A stretch of 64,000 nt of DNA from Pseudomonas asplenii. Its GTDB lineage: Bacteria; Pseudomonadota; Gammaproteobacteria; Pseudomonadales; Pseudomonadaceae. The notes below the pieces were generated by a model, which had not been told where the DNA came from, ran no database searches, and saw nothing but the letters and a program-made list of their open reading frames with translations. This document shows, piece by piece, positions 1-9,129 of this stretch. Location: NCBI RefSeq assembly GCF_900105475.1, contig NZ_LT629777.1, positions 4,278,001-4,342,000 of the forward strand. The letters are read 5' to 3'. Within the stretch, counting starts at the first letter, position 1. Each line of letters opens with the position of its first letter. A program made the position numbers and the translations under genes.

Positions 1-1
1 C

Positions 2-103
2 TTCATCCAACGGGTCTGCGAGTCGCCCACGGGCCTGGTTCACCAGCCACCGCAGCAGCTCAGCCAGCTGTTGCCGAGCCTGCCGCAAGCGCCCTGTGGC
101 TGA
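2..103 (+). CDS. C-terminal end of an unidentified protein (partial)
   Basis: Reading from base 2, a frame of about 33 codons runs to a TGA at 101-103. Most third positions are G or C, as in the neighbouring genes, so this is probably the tail of a gene that begins before the window. The residues (proline- and glutamine-rich, ending PCG) do not identify a family. The other two forward frames are also open over this short stretch, so the frame choice rests only on base usage. Confidence 0.3.
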   Translation, partial: FIQRVCESPTGLVHQPPQQLSQLLPSLPQAPCG

Positions 104-183
104 GGCTCTTTATCGCCCGGAAACGACCTGAGAGCGCCCTGTTTGCAGGCATTTTTACAAAAAGACTTGGTTTATGGATATAA

Positions 184-206
184 CACTAATTAGAATCAGT
201 CTCATT
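184..206 (+). promoter_or_regulatory. Possible Fur box upstream of the sigma factor gene
   Basis: An AT-rich stretch about 30 bases before the sigma-factor start has a partial match to the Fur consensus, including an AATCAGTCTCATT-like half. Iron-starvation sigma/anti-sigma pairs are commonly Fur-controlled, and the genes downstream are an iron-uptake locus, so the placement makes sense. The match is imperfect and could be an ordinary AT-rich promoter. Confidence 0.4.
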
Positions 207-232
207 TGAAACTCTCGCTCAGGTTCTCTCCC

Positions 233-742
233 ATGATTGAAGCCGCGACGCCAACCGAGCAAACCCTCTACACGCTGTACCGCGATCACAGCAGCTGGCT
301 GGAAAGCTGGCTGCGGCGGCGCATGGGCAACGCCTGGGATGCTGCCGACCTGAGCCAGGACACCTTCCTGCGGGTGCTGTCCAGCGCGCAGCCGCTGGTT
401 GACCTGCGTGAGCCACGGGCGTTCCTGCTGACGGTCGGCAAGCGCCTGCTGAGCAACTTCTACACTCGCCGCAGTCTGGAGCAGGCCTATCTGGATGCCT
501 TGGCGCAACTGCCCGAGGCCTGCGTGCCGTCGCCGGAGCAGCGCTGGGTGTTACTGGAAACCCTGCAGGCGCTGGACGAGCTGCTCGATGGCATGCCGGC
601 CGTGGTGCGCCGCGCCTTTCTCTGGAGCCAGCTCGAAGGGCTGGGCTATCGCGAGATTGCCGAGCGCCTGCAGGTCTCGGAACGCACGGTCAAACGCTAC
701 ATGGCCCAGGCCTATGAGCACTGCCTGCTGGTGGAGCTTTGA
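233..742 (+). CDS. FecI-type ECF sigma factor (iron starvation)
   Basis: 169-aa ECF sigma-70 protein. The N-terminal part contains a sigma region 2 (DAADLSQDTFLRVLSS) and the C-terminal part a sigma region 4 helix-turn-helix (LGYREIAERLQVSERTVKRY). The length is typical of FecI. The ATG at 233 is preferred; the longer frame would need a TTG at 206. Its stop overlaps the start of the FecR-type gene (TGATG), so the two are probably translationally coupled. It presumably directs transcription of the downstream TonB-dependent receptor when the ferric siderophore is sensed. This is inferred from the FecI/FecR/FecA paradigm and gene order. Confidence 0.9.
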   Translation: MIEAATPTEQTLYTLYRDHSSWLESWLRRRMGNAWDAADLSQDTFLRVLSSAQPLVDLREPRAFLLTVGKRLLSNFYTRRSLEQAYLDALAQLPEACVPSPEQRWVLLETLQALDELLDGMPAVVRRAFLWSQLEGLGYREIAERLQVSERTVKRYMAQAYEHCLLVEL

Positions 743-1704
743 TGCATCCCGGCGTCAAGCCCGAGGCCCGTGCCGTGGCCCGCGCTGCAGGACAATGGCT
801 GGCATTGATGGAGTCGGGCGCGGCCAACGACGACGATCGTCGCAAGTTGCAGCACTGGCGTGAAAGCAGCAGCGCCCATGAATCCGCCTGGCAGAAGGCG
901 CAACAGTTGCGCCAGCGTTTTTCCGGCCTGCCCACGGCGTTGGCCATGGCCACCCTGGATCGTCCCGATCCGGGCCGGCGCGCTGTCCTCAAGCGCGCCC
1001 TCGGCGTGGCCGCGCTGGTGCCGGCGGCCTGGCTGATCGGTCGGCAGTTGCCCCTGGATGTCTGGCGGGCCGACCTGCAGACCGCCACCGGCGAGCGCCG
1101 GCGCATCCCCTTGGCGGACGGCAGCACCCTACAACTCAACACCGCCAGCGCCGTGAATGTCGACATGAAGGCCCGGCTGCTGACCCTGGTGCGCGGCGAA
1201 ATGGCCCTCAAGGTTCCGGGCAGCGGCGCCCTGACCATCCAGGCGCCGTACGGGCGTATCGTCGTCAGCCGCAGCGAAGTCTGCGTACGTCTCAATGCCG
1301 AGGACTGCCGGGTGTCGGTCGTCAGCGGTTCGGTGCAGTTACAGCCGTTGCACGGTCCGCTCCTGTCGCTGGGCGAGGGCCAGGAGGTCAGCCTGCGCGC
1401 CTCCGGCGCGGGCTCGGTCGGTCGATTCGACGGGCAATTGCCGGGCTGGCGCGACGGCGTGCTCATGGCGCAGAACCAGCCGTTGGGCGACTTCCTGCGC
1501 GAACTGGGTCGCTATCGCAGCGGCCTGCTGCGCTGGGATCCGGCGCTGGAAAGGCTGCGCTTGACCGGCAGCTTCCGGCTCGACAACACCGACCGCATCC
1601 TTGAGCTGCTGACTGCCAGTCTGCCCTTGGATGTGCACATGCGCACGCGTTATTGGGTCACCCTGGCGCCTCGCAAAAAAGCCGCGGAAAAAAATAGTGC
1701 CTGA
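742..1704 (+). CDS. FecR-type anti-sigma/sigma regulator
   Basis: 320-aa FecR family protein. The cytoplasmic N-terminus (about residues 1-75) carries the DUF4880-like part that contacts the sigma factor. A hydrophobic segment follows an arginine-rich stretch near residues 75-95 (VLKRALGVAALVPAAWLIG). The rest is the periplasmic FecR domain (for example GRIVVSRSEVCVRLNAEDC). It should receive the signal from the STN domain of the receptor encoded next and pass it to the sigma factor. The start overlaps the sigma factor stop by one base. A TTG three bases upstream is in frame but the ATG is the natural start. Confidence 0.88.
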   Translation: MHPGVKPEARAVARAAGQWLALMESGAANDDDRRKLQHWRESSSAHESAWQKAQQLRQRFSGLPTALAMATLDRPDPGRRAVLKRALGVAALVPAAWLIGRQLPLDVWRADLQTATGERRRIPLADGSTLQLNTASAVNVDMKARLLTLVRGEMALKVPGSGALTIQAPYGRIVVSRSEVCVRLNAEDCRVSVVSGSVQLQPLHGPLLSLGEGQEVSLRASGAGSVGRFDGQLPGWRDGVLMAQNQPLGDFLRELGRYRSGLLRWDPALERLRLTGSFRLDNTDRILELLTASLPLDVHMRTRYWVTLAPRKKAAEKNSA

Positions 1705-1772
1705 AGGCTGTCCCTTTTTTTCACCTCGCCGGTCATTCCAGGTAAGTGAACAAAATACGAGAGCTTTCTCCC

Positions 1773-4172
1773 ATGTCTGCAGTACCCCGTTTGCGTCCCT
1801 TGTTGCGTTTCGGCCTTGTGCTGAGTCTCAGTTCCACGCCATTGCTGGCTCTGCCCGCCTGGGCGGAGAGCGGTGCGCGCCGCAGCTACGAGGTCCCGGC
1901 CGGCAGCCTCGGCGCGGCCCTGACCCGTTTCGCCGGACTGGCGGGGGTCAACCTGTCGGTCGATCCGGCGCTGGTCAGCGGGCACGACAGCAATGGCCTG
2001 TCGGGCGAGTACGACGTGGAGGAGGGCTTCGCCCGGTTGCTGCAGGGCTCCGGCCTGCAACTGGTGCCGGTGGGCAACCAGGCCTACACCCTGGTGCCGG
2101 CACCGCAGGGCAGCGGCACCGTGCAGTTGCCGACCACCTCGATTCTCGGTGCCGAGGGTGGCGTGGGCAGCGAGGATTATGCCGGCGGCCAGGTGGCCCG
2201 TCGCGGTTCGCAGGGGCTGCTGGGCTCGCGAGACTTCATGGAAACGCCGTTCAGCATGACCACCTACACCCACGAGGCGGTCAAGAACCAGCAGGCGCGC
2301 ACCCTCGGCGACCTGATCGCCAGCGACCCCTCGGTACGTGCCACCAACCCGGCGGGCGGTCGCTACGAGCAGTTCACCATTCGCGGTTTCAGCCTGTTCA
2401 ACAGTGACGTGTCCTATAACGGCCTGTATGGCGTGCTGCCGACCTACACCATCGACATGGAAATGGCCGAACGGGTGGATATCCTCAAGGGCCCGTCCCA
2501 GTTGATCAACGGTATCTCGCCGCGCGGCAGCGTCGGCGGTGGTATCAACGTGGTGCCCAAGCGTGCCACCGACAAGCCGATCACCGAGTTTACCGGCAGC
2601 TATGCCTCCGACAGCCAGACCGGCGGGGCCGTCGACATCGGCCGGCGGTTCGGCGACGAGAACCAGTACGGTATCCGTTTCAATGGGGTGAAACAGTCCG
2701 GTGACACGACCTGGGATCACCAGGATGTCGATCGCCAGATGGCGGTGCTCGGCCTGGACTTCCGTGGCGAGCGCCTGCGCCTGTCGACGGACATCGGCCA
2801 TACCGAGCGAGACACCGACGCGCCACAGGAGCGGGTGCAGATCGGCGCCAACGCCAAGGTGCCCAACCCCAACGACGTGCACAATAACTATGCGCAGGCC
2901 TGGAGCTGGGCGCACACCAAGGACACCTTCGGCACGTTGAATGGCGAATACGACCTCAGCGATTCGGTGATGCTCTACGGTGGCGTCGGCCTGCGCCAGA
3001 GCAACCACGACTTTCTCCGCCATGCCGTCTCGGTCACCAACAATGCGGGCGATTTCAGCGTTTTACCACGGGATTTCACCCGTGACGAAAACGTCCGCAC
3101 CGCCACGGCGGGTGTCCGCAGCTGGTTCCATACCGGCTCGGTAAGCCATGAGCTGAACCTGGCGGCCAGCGATTTCTACATGGATTTCACCAACGGCGGT
3201 GCGCGTTATGCCTCGGGTAACAGCAACCTCTATAACCCGGTACAGACGCCGGAGCCCGGTACACCGACGCGGTTCGACGACAAGGTCTACACCGAGAACC
3301 GCTTCAGTGGCGTCGCGCTGTCCGATACCCTGGGTTTCTTCGATGACCGTCTGCTGCTGACCCTCGGTGCCCGCTGGCAGCGGGTCAAGGTCGACGACTG
3401 GACCAACGGCATCAAGGGCGATACCTCCTACGATGAGGAGAAGGTCTCGCCATCAGGCGGCATCCTGTTCAAGGCCACCGACGAGTTGTCGTTGTACGCC
3501 AACTACATGGAAGGCCTGAGCCAGGGCAAGATCGCGCCGTCGACCTCGAAAAACGAGGACGAGATTTTCCCGCCGTTCATCAGCCGCCAGGTTGAGGTAG
3601 GTGCCAAATATGACTTCGGTGCCTTCGCCCTGACCGCTGCGGCGTTCCAGATTCGTCAGCCGGCCTATGAGACCAATTCCACCACACAGATCTTTGGCCC
3701 GAACGGCAAGCGCCAGAACCGCGGTGTCGAACTGAGCGCGTTCGGCGAGCCATTGAAGGGCTTTCGTCTGCTCGGCGGCGTGATGTACATCGACAGCAAG
3801 CTGACCAACACCACCAATGGCACCTATGACGGCAACCGCGCTCCGGCCACACCCGAGTACAACGTCAACCTGGGCGCCGAATGGGATATTCCCGGAGTCG
3901 AGGGCCTGACCCTGACCGGTCGTGGCATCTACTCCAGTTCGCAGTACCTGGACCAGGCCAACAGCAAGGAAATCGACAGCTGGGAGCGTTTCGACGTCGG
4001 TGCCCGCTACGCCTTCAAGTTCGATGACAAGTCGATCACCCTGCGTGCCAGCGTCGAAAACGTCATGGACAAGCGCTACTGGAGTTCGGCCGGTGCCTCG
4101 GATGACAGCGAGCCCGGTCTGACCCTGTCGACGCCCAGGACCTATCTGCTCTCGGCCACCGTCGGTTTCTGA
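1773..4172 (+). CDS. TonB-dependent ferric-siderophore receptor with STN signalling domain
   Basis: 799-aa outer-membrane receptor. A signal peptide ends near the AWAES site around residue 33. A secretin/TonB N-terminal (STN) domain follows (about 38-95; SLGAALTRFAGLAGVNLSVDP), as expected of a receptor that signals through FecR. Next come the plug (TIRGF, VDILKGPSQLINGISPRGSVGGGINVVPKR) and a beta-barrel ending in an aromatic residue (SATVGF). Start chosen at ATG 1773; an in-frame GTG 27 bases upstream is less likely. Position next to the achromobactin synthesis genes suggests ferric-achromobactin as ligand, the role of Acr in Dickeya; this is context inference. Confidence 0.9.
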   Translation: MSAVPRLRPLLRFGLVLSLSSTPLLALPAWAESGARRSYEVPAGSLGAALTRFAGLAGVNLSVDPALVSGHDSNGLSGEYDVEEGFARLLQGSGLQLVPVGNQAYTLVPAPQGSGTVQLPTTSILGAEGGVGSEDYAGGQVARRGSQGLLGSRDFMETPFSMTTYTHEAVKNQQARTLGDLIASDPSVRATNPAGGRYEQFTIRGFSLFNSDVSYNGLYGVLPTYTIDMEMAERVDILKGPSQLINGISPRGSVGGGINVVPKRATDKPITEFTGSYASDSQTGGAVDIGRRFGDENQYGIRFNGVKQSGDTTWDHQDVDRQMAVLGLDFRGERLRLSTDIGHTERDTDAPQERVQIGANAKVPNPNDVHNNYAQAWSWAHTKDTFGTLNGEYDLSDSVMLYGGVGLRQSNHDFLRHAVSVTNNAGDFSVLPRDFTRDENVRTATAGVRSWFHTGSVSHELNLAASDFYMDFTNGGARYASGNSNLYNPVQTPEPGTPTRFDDKVYTENRFSGVALSDTLGFFDDRLLLTLGARWQRVKVDDWTNGIKGDTSYDEEKVSPSGGILFKATDELSLYANYMEGLSQGKIAPSTSKNEDEIFPPFISRQVEVGAKYDFGAFALTAAAFQIRQPAYETNSTTQIFGPNGKRQNRGVELSAFGEPLKGFRLLGGVMYIDSKLTNTTNGTYDGNRAPATPEYNVNLGAEWDIPGVEGLTLTGRGIYSSSQYLDQANSKEIDSWERFDVGARYAFKFDDKSITLRASVENVMDKRYWSSAGASDDSEPGLTLSTPRTYLLSATVGF

Positions 4173-4492
4173 TTCATGAAATTCGCGCCAGGGATGGGCG
4201 CCTGAAGGTTTCCGTTGCGCCCTCTTCGATTCAGGAGCGGATGATTTGAAAGTGTGCAGGCTGGATATTGCCTTGAACATATAGCGACACACGTTTTTCA
4301 TATTCAAGGTGCATGGCGTGCTCATCGCATCATTAACAAGTTTCAGGTTTTTTCAACTTGGGATTTTGTGTGCCTGGATGTTTTTAATCGGCGCTGGAAA
4401 GTTTCGTGAAATTTTAAATATCCAGGAACTAACAGTTGCACTTTTCAGTCAATGATAATAATTTGCATTCATAACTTAGGGAGGATGAGCAG
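4173..4492. other. Intergenic region between receptor and acsF
   Basis: 320 bases without a supported gene. The part after about 4260 is much more AT-rich than the flanking genes, which fits a promoter region. It ends with the Fur-box match at 4449-4470 and a strong GGGAGG ribosome-binding site at 4479-4484. No clear terminator with a T-tract was found after the receptor gene. Confidence 0.6.
4449..4470 (+). promoter_or_regulatory. Fur box upstream of acsF
   Basis: The stretch TCAATGATAATAATTTGCAT closely matches the Fur consensus (GATAATGATAATCATTATC), with the core AATGATAATAATT intact. It lies about 25 bases before the acsF start, so the synthesis/transport operon is probably repressed by Fur-iron. 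This is sequence recognition only. Confidence 0.7.
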
Positions 4493-5869
4493 ATGTTGAA
4501 TGATGGCGTATTGCATTCCAATCCTGTGCGGCAAACCAATGCCGATTATCTGGCTCGTCAAAGCAAGTTCGAATCCAATGTGCGCAGTTACCCGCGCAAA
4601 TTACCCTTGGCGATTGCCAAGGCCCAGGGGGTCTGGGTCACGGATGTCGAGGGCAATACCTATCTCGACTGCCTGGCGGGGGCTGGCACCCTCGCCCTGG
4701 GGCACAACCATGCGGCGATCATGGGCGCCCTGGACAGCTTCCTGTCCTCGGGCCTGCCGATGCACACCCTCGACCTGACCACGCCGGTCAAAGATGCCTT
4801 CAGCGAGACCTTGCTGGGCCTGTTGCCCGGGCAGGGACGGGACTATTGCCTGCAGTTCTGCGGGCCGTCCGGGGCGGATGCGGTGGAAGCGGCGCTCAAG
4901 CTGGCCAAGACCTTCACCGGGCGCAATACGGTGATCAGCTTCAGCGGCGCCTATCACGGCATGACTCATGGCGCCCTGGCGCTGACCGGCAACACCGGAC
5001 CGAAGAACGCCATCGCCACGCTGATGCCGGGGGTGCAGTTCCTTCCGTACCCGCATGAATACCGCTGCCCGCTGGGTATCGGCGGCGAGGCCGGGGCCGA
5101 GGCGCTGGGCTACTACTTCAGGCAGTTCATCGAAGACGTCGAAAGCGGCGTGTCGCTGCCGGCGGCGGTGATCGTCGAGGCGGTGCAGGGCGAGGGCGGT
5201 GTCAACAGTGCGCCGGCGAGCTGGTTGCGGCAGATCCGCGAGGTCACCCGCCAGCATGGCATCCTGCTGATCCTCGACGAGGTGCAGGCCGGCTTTGCCC
5301 GCACCGGCCGGATGTTCGCCTTCGAACACGCCGGGATCGAGCCGGACATCATCGTCATGTCCAAGGCGGTCGGCGGTGGCCTGCCGCTGGCGGTGCTGGG
5401 GCTCAAGCGCGAGTTCGATGCCTGGTCGCCGGGCAACCATGCCGGGACTTTCCGCGGCAACCAGATGGCCATGGCCACCGGGCTGGCAACCTTGCGCGTG
5501 CTGCAGGAGGACAACCTCGTCGCCCAGGCGCAAACGCGTGGCCAGTGGCTCAAGGAGCAGTTGCAACGGGTGCAGGCGCGTCACGCGGCGATCGGCCAGG
5601 TCCGCGGGCGTGGCCTGATGCTCGGCATCGAGATCGTCGACGAGCGTCAGTCGGCCGATCGCCTGGGCAGCTTCCCCGGCGACCCACAACTGGCAGTGGC
5701 GATCCAGCAACACTGCTTCCGGGAGGGGCTGCTGCTGGAGCGCGGTGGGCGCAACGGCAATGTGATTCGCCTGTTACCGCCATTGATCATCGATGACGAA
5801 CAGTGCGGGCTGGTGATCCAGCGTTTTGAAAAGGCCCTGGCGGCGGCGCTGTTGCAAGTTCGCGGCTGA
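4493..5869 (+). CDS. acsF: AcsF, diaminobutyrate--2-oxoglutarate aminotransferase
   Basis: 458-aa class III PLP-dependent aminotransferase. Seen: the Asp of [14 protein letters not shown], and the [12 protein letters not shown] segment whose Lys (about residue 291) should carry PLP. The length is normal for the diaminobutyrate aminotransferase family. It is expected to make L-2,4-diaminobutyrate from aspartate semialdehyde, the diamine backbone of achromobactin. A strong GGGAGG site sits 8 bases before the ATG, with the Fur box just upstream. It is the first gene of the synthesis run, as in the Dickeya and P. syringae achromobactin clusters; about 250 bases separate it from acsD. Confidence 0.9.
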   Translation: MLNDGVLHSNPVRQTNADYLARQSKFESNVRSYPRKLPLAIAKAQGVWVTDVEGNTYLDCLAGAGTLALGHNHAAIMGALDSFLSSGLPMHTLDLTTPVKDAFSETLLGLLPGQGRDYCLQFCGPSGADAVEAALKLAKTFTGRNTVISFSGAYHGMTHGALALTGNTGPKNAIATLMPGVQFLPYPHEYRCPLGIGGEAGAEALGYYFRQFIEDVESGVSLPAAVIVEAVQGEGGVNSAPASWLRQIREVTRQHGILLILDEVQAGFARTGRMFAFEHAGIEPDIIVMSKAVGGGLPLAVLGLKREFDAWSPGNHAGTFRGNQMAMATGLATLRVLQEDNLVAQAQTRGQWLKEQLQRVQARHAAIGQVRGRGLMLGIEIVDERQSADRLGSFPGDPQLAVAIQQHCFREGLLLERGGRNGNVIRLLPPLIIDDEQCGLVIQRFEKALAAALLQVRG

Positions 5870-6120
5870 AGTTGTTCGAAACACTATTTATTGAATATCG
5901 ATAAACGCTGAACACTAATCGTGGCGATTTATCCGATATGGCTGGCTATTGCCTTATTTAAGCCATCTAGAGCAATTTCAAGTTTTGCAGAGTTTGTCGG
6001 GATGTCTATGTCGAGTGGTCTGCTTATGGAAAGAAATTGGCTGTTTTCTGGCAATGAATGCCACTTGTTGTCATTGCGACATCATGTAACCGGTGAGCCT
6101 GCGGCTAATGTGGAGCAACC

Positions 6121-7905
6121 ATGAATAATCCCGATCGTGCTGTTATTTCGAAAATGGTGAGTGAGCTGGCGAGTACTCGTGCCTTGCTCAATTGCCTGAT
6201 CAAGGAGTTCGCGCTGCCCGAGAACTGCCTGCGCTATGAATGGCCGCAGCAGATGCAGGGCATTGCTCCCGGCTGTTACCTGGAGGGATTGGCCTGGAAG
6301 GGCATTCCGCTGACCATCAGCCTGCCCAACCAGCAGCAGTTTTTCGTCCTGGTGGACCGCCGCGACCGCCTGGGCAGCCACCGTTACCTGTCCGACGTTT
6401 ATGCGCGGCAGGGGCAGGGCGCCTGGCATTGCCTGGCGTTTCCGCAATTCGTCGAGCAACTGCTGGCGGCGTGTGAGCACATGACCAACGCCAGCAACGA
6501 CGAGTTGCTCGACCAGGTCCTGCAGAGCCAGCACCTGACCGCGGCCATCGTGGCGCACAACCTCGACAGCCAACAGCCCGCGCCCCTGAGCAATTACCTC
6601 GCCAGCGAGCAGGGACTGTGGTTCGGCCACCCCAACCATCCGGCGCCCAAGGCGCGCCTGTGGCCGGCCCACCTGGCCCAGGAAACCTATGCGCCGGAGT
6701 TCCAGGCACGCACCGCGCTGCATCTGTTCGAGGTGCCGCGGGCGGGCCTGCGGGTCACCGCCAACGGCCTCGACGAGGCGCAGGTGCTGGCCGGTTTCGC
6801 CGACCAGCGCGGGGCCCGACCGGGCTACGCGATGCTGTGCATGCATCCGGTGCAGGGGCAACTGTTCATGCAGGATCGCCGGGTCCAGCGGTTGCTGGAG
6901 CAGGGCGAAATCTTCGACCACGGCACCACCGGCCCGCTGGCCAGTCCCACGGCGTCGATGCGCACCTGGTACATCGAGGGGCACGACTACTTCATCAAGG
7001 GTTCGCTGAATGTGCGCATCACCAACTGCGTGCGCAAGAACGCCTGGTACGAACTGGAAAGCACGCTGATCATCGACCAGTTGTTCCAGCGCCTGCAGCA
7101 GAGCGAGCCGCAGACCCTGGGTGGCCTGTCGACCGTGGCCGAGCCCGGTTCGGTGAGCTGGGCTCCGCAGCAGGCTGACGAAGCCGATGCCCACTGGTTC
7201 CGCGAGCAGACCGGGGCGATACTGCGGGAGAACTTCTGCCGCCAGGCCGGTGCCGAGCGCAGCGTCATGGCCGGTACGCTGTTCGCCCGCGACATCCATT
7301 CGCGTCCGCTGGTGCACGACTTCCTCCAGGGCTTCCATGGTCAGCCGCTGGAAGACCGCCAGTTGCTGGACTGGTTCGAACGCTACCAGGCGCTGCTGTT
7401 GCGTCCGGTGATGGCGCTGTTCTTCAATCACGGCGTGGTGATGGAACCTCACCTGCAGAACACCGTGCTGATCCATGATGCCGGCCAGCCACAACAACTG
7501 CTGCTGCGCGACTTCGAGGGCGTCAAGCTGACGGAGGAGTTGGGCGCGCGCCATCTTGAGGCCGGCCTGCACCCACGGGTCCGCCAGTCGTTGCTCTATT
7601 CCCGTGCCCAGGGCTGGAGCCGTATCAGCTACTGCCTGTTGATCAACAACCTGTCCGAGGCCGTGCTCGCCCTGAGTTGGGAGCGTGCACACCTGGCACC
7701 GCTGATGTGGCAGCAGGTCGAGCGGCAGTTGCGCCGCATCCGCGAAGAGCTGGTCGGCCCGGCGCCGGAACTCGACGCGCTGATCGCCGGCCAGCCGATT
7801 GCCTGCAAGACCAACCTCAAGGTCCGGCTGGCGGCCAAGGCCGACCGCCAGGCCGGCTACGTCAACCTGCATTCGCCATGGGGCGAGGAGGTGCGCTATG
7901 GCTGA
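6121..7905 (+). CDS. acsD: AcsD, NIS synthetase (citrate + L-serine)
   Basis: 594-aa IucA/IucC-family NRPS-independent siderophore synthetase. Family signatures are visible: the HP-x-HP-x-x-K motif (FGHPNHPAPKARL), MHPVQGQLFM, and the ATP/citrate-site region MEPHLQNTVLI...LLLRDFEG. Family knowledge: AcsD adenylates citrate and condenses it with L-serine to give O-citryl-L-serine, the first step of achromobactin assembly. It overlaps acsE by 8 bases. Of the three synthetases here it is assigned as AcsD by its place after acsF and before the decarboxylase gene, matching known clusters. Confidence 0.88.
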   Translation: MNNPDRAVISKMVSELASTRALLNCLIKEFALPENCLRYEWPQQMQGIAPGCYLEGLAWKGIPLTISLPNQQQFFVLVDRRDRLGSHRYLSDVYARQGQGAWHCLAFPQFVEQLLAACEHMTNASNDELLDQVLQSQHLTAAIVAHNLDSQQPAPLSNYLASEQGLWFGHPNHPAPKARLWPAHLAQETYAPEFQARTALHLFEVPRAGLRVTANGLDEAQVLAGFADQRGARPGYAMLCMHPVQGQLFMQDRRVQRLLEQGEIFDHGTTGPLASPTASMRTWYIEGHDYFIKGSLNVRITNCVRKNAWYELESTLIIDQLFQRLQQSEPQTLGGLSTVAEPGSVSWAPQQADEADAHWFREQTGAILRENFCRQAGAERSVMAGTLFARDIHSRPLVHDFLQGFHGQPLEDRQLLDWFERYQALLLRPVMALFFNHGVVMEPHLQNTVLIHDAGQPQQLLLRDFEGVKLTEELGARHLEAGLHPRVRQSLLYSRAQGWSRISYCLLINNLSEAVLALSWERAHLAPLMWQQVERQLRRIREELVGPAPELDALIAGQPIACKTNLKVRLAAKADRQAGYVNLHSPWGEEVRYG

Positions 7906-9121
7906 GTTGCCCGAGACTGTCCTGGGGGCGATCCGCGAGGCCCAGGCCATGAGCAGCGACCCGTTGGCCGCATTCATTCACGACCTTGACGCCCTGGGCG
8001 AGCACGTGCGCGAGGTGATGGCGGCACTGCCGGCCGGCGTCGAGCTGTACTACGCGATCAAGGCCAACAGTGAGGCCCCATTGCTCGAAGCCGTGGCCCC
8101 GCTGGTCAGTGGTTTCGAGATTTCCTCGGGGGGCGAGATCGAGCGGGTGATGGCCTGTTCGCTGCGCAAGCCCTATGTGTTCTCCGGCCCCGGCAAGCTC
8201 GACTCCGACCTGCGTGCGGCGTTGGAGCACCAGGTGGAAGCGATCCATCTGGAAAGCCTCAACGAGATCGAGCGCCTGCAGCGCCTGGCCAACCAGGCCG
8301 GGCGGGTGCAGCCGGTGTTCATCCGGGTCAACCCGCAGTTGCCGGCCACCTTGTCGAGCAAGCTGGCCATGGCCGGTACCGCCACCCCATTCGGGATCGA
8401 TGAGTCGGACCTGGCCCGCGCGGTGCAGTTGGTCGACAGCGCCAGCCACTTGAGCCTCAAGGGTTTCCATGTGCATGCCATGTCCCATCAGTTGTCGGTG
8501 GAGCGCCATGAGCAACTGCTGGATTTCTATCTGCAGCGCTGGGAACAGTGGAAGGCCCTGACGGCCTATCCGGAGCAACTGACTCATTTCAACGTCGGTG
8601 GCGGTATTGGCGTCGACTACCTGGGTGGGCAGCAGTTCGACTGGCAACGCCTGTGCCGCTACCTGGAACGCCGACTGGCCCGGCAGCCCGGCGCCCCGGT
8701 GCTGCGTTTCGAGCCCGGACGCTTCATCAGCGCCTTCTGCGGCTACTACGTGATCGAGGTGCTGGACAGCAAGAGCAGCCACGGCGTGAACTTCCTGGTC
8801 TGCCGCGGTGGTACCCACCAGTTCCGTCTGCCGGCGGCGCAGAGCCACGATCACCCGGTGCTGCACCTGCCACGCAGCGCGCCCTCGGCGGACGCGGAGG
8901 AACGCCTGTACAGCGTGGTCGGCCAGCTTTGCACGCCCAAGGATGTGCTCAGTCGCGCCCGGCCCCTCAGGGGTGTCGAGGTGGGCGACCTGCTGGTACT
9001 GCCGCTGGCCGGTGCCTATGGCTACAACATCTCCCACGCCGACTTCCTCTGCCATCCCCGGCCGCCGCAGCTCTTCGTGCGTAACGGTGAACTGTTGCGG
9101 GGCGCTTGCCAGTGGGCGTGA
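7898..9121 (+). CDS. acsE: AcsE, PLP-dependent decarboxylase
   Basis: 407-aa fold-type III (alanine racemase/Orn-DAP decarboxylase-like) enzyme. Seen: ELYYAIKAN with the PLP lysine at residue 55, HVHAMSHQ, the phosphate-binding FNVGGGIGVDY, and the C-terminal GAYGYNIS region. In achromobactin synthesis AcsE decarboxylates O-citryl-L-serine to O-citryl-ethanolamine. The ATG at 7898 lies inside the last codons of acsD, so translation is probably coupled. The earlier in-frame codons fall inside acsD and lack a ribosome-binding site. Confidence 0.88.
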   Translation: MAELPETVLGAIREAQAMSSDPLAAFIHDLDALGEHVREVMAALPAGVELYYAIKANSEAPLLEAVAPLVSGFEISSGGEIERVMACSLRKPYVFSGPGKLDSDLRAALEHQVEAIHLESLNEIERLQRLANQAGRVQPVFIRVNPQLPATLSSKLAMAGTATPFGIDESDLARAVQLVDSASHLSLKGFHVHAMSHQLSVERHEQLLDFYLQRWEQWKALTAYPEQLTHFNVGGGIGVDYLGGQQFDWQRLCRYLERRLARQPGAPVLRFEPGRFISAFCGYYVIEVLDSKSSHGVNFLVCRGGTHQFRLPAAQSHDHPVLHLPRSAPSADAEERLYSVVGQLCTPKDVLSRARPLRGVEVGDLLVLPLAGAYGYNISHADFLCHPRPPQLFVRNGELLRGACQWA

Positions 9122-9129
9122 GGTTCGCG

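Noticed and set aside
1650..3023. 457-codon minus-strand frame opposite the receptor gene
   Set aside because: Shadow frame; the plus strand encodes a receptor with a signal peptide, STN, plug and barrel.
5921..6124. 67-codon plus-strand frame before acsD
   Set aside because: No ribosome-binding site, unusual codon use and no domain; it is probably the intergenic spacer.
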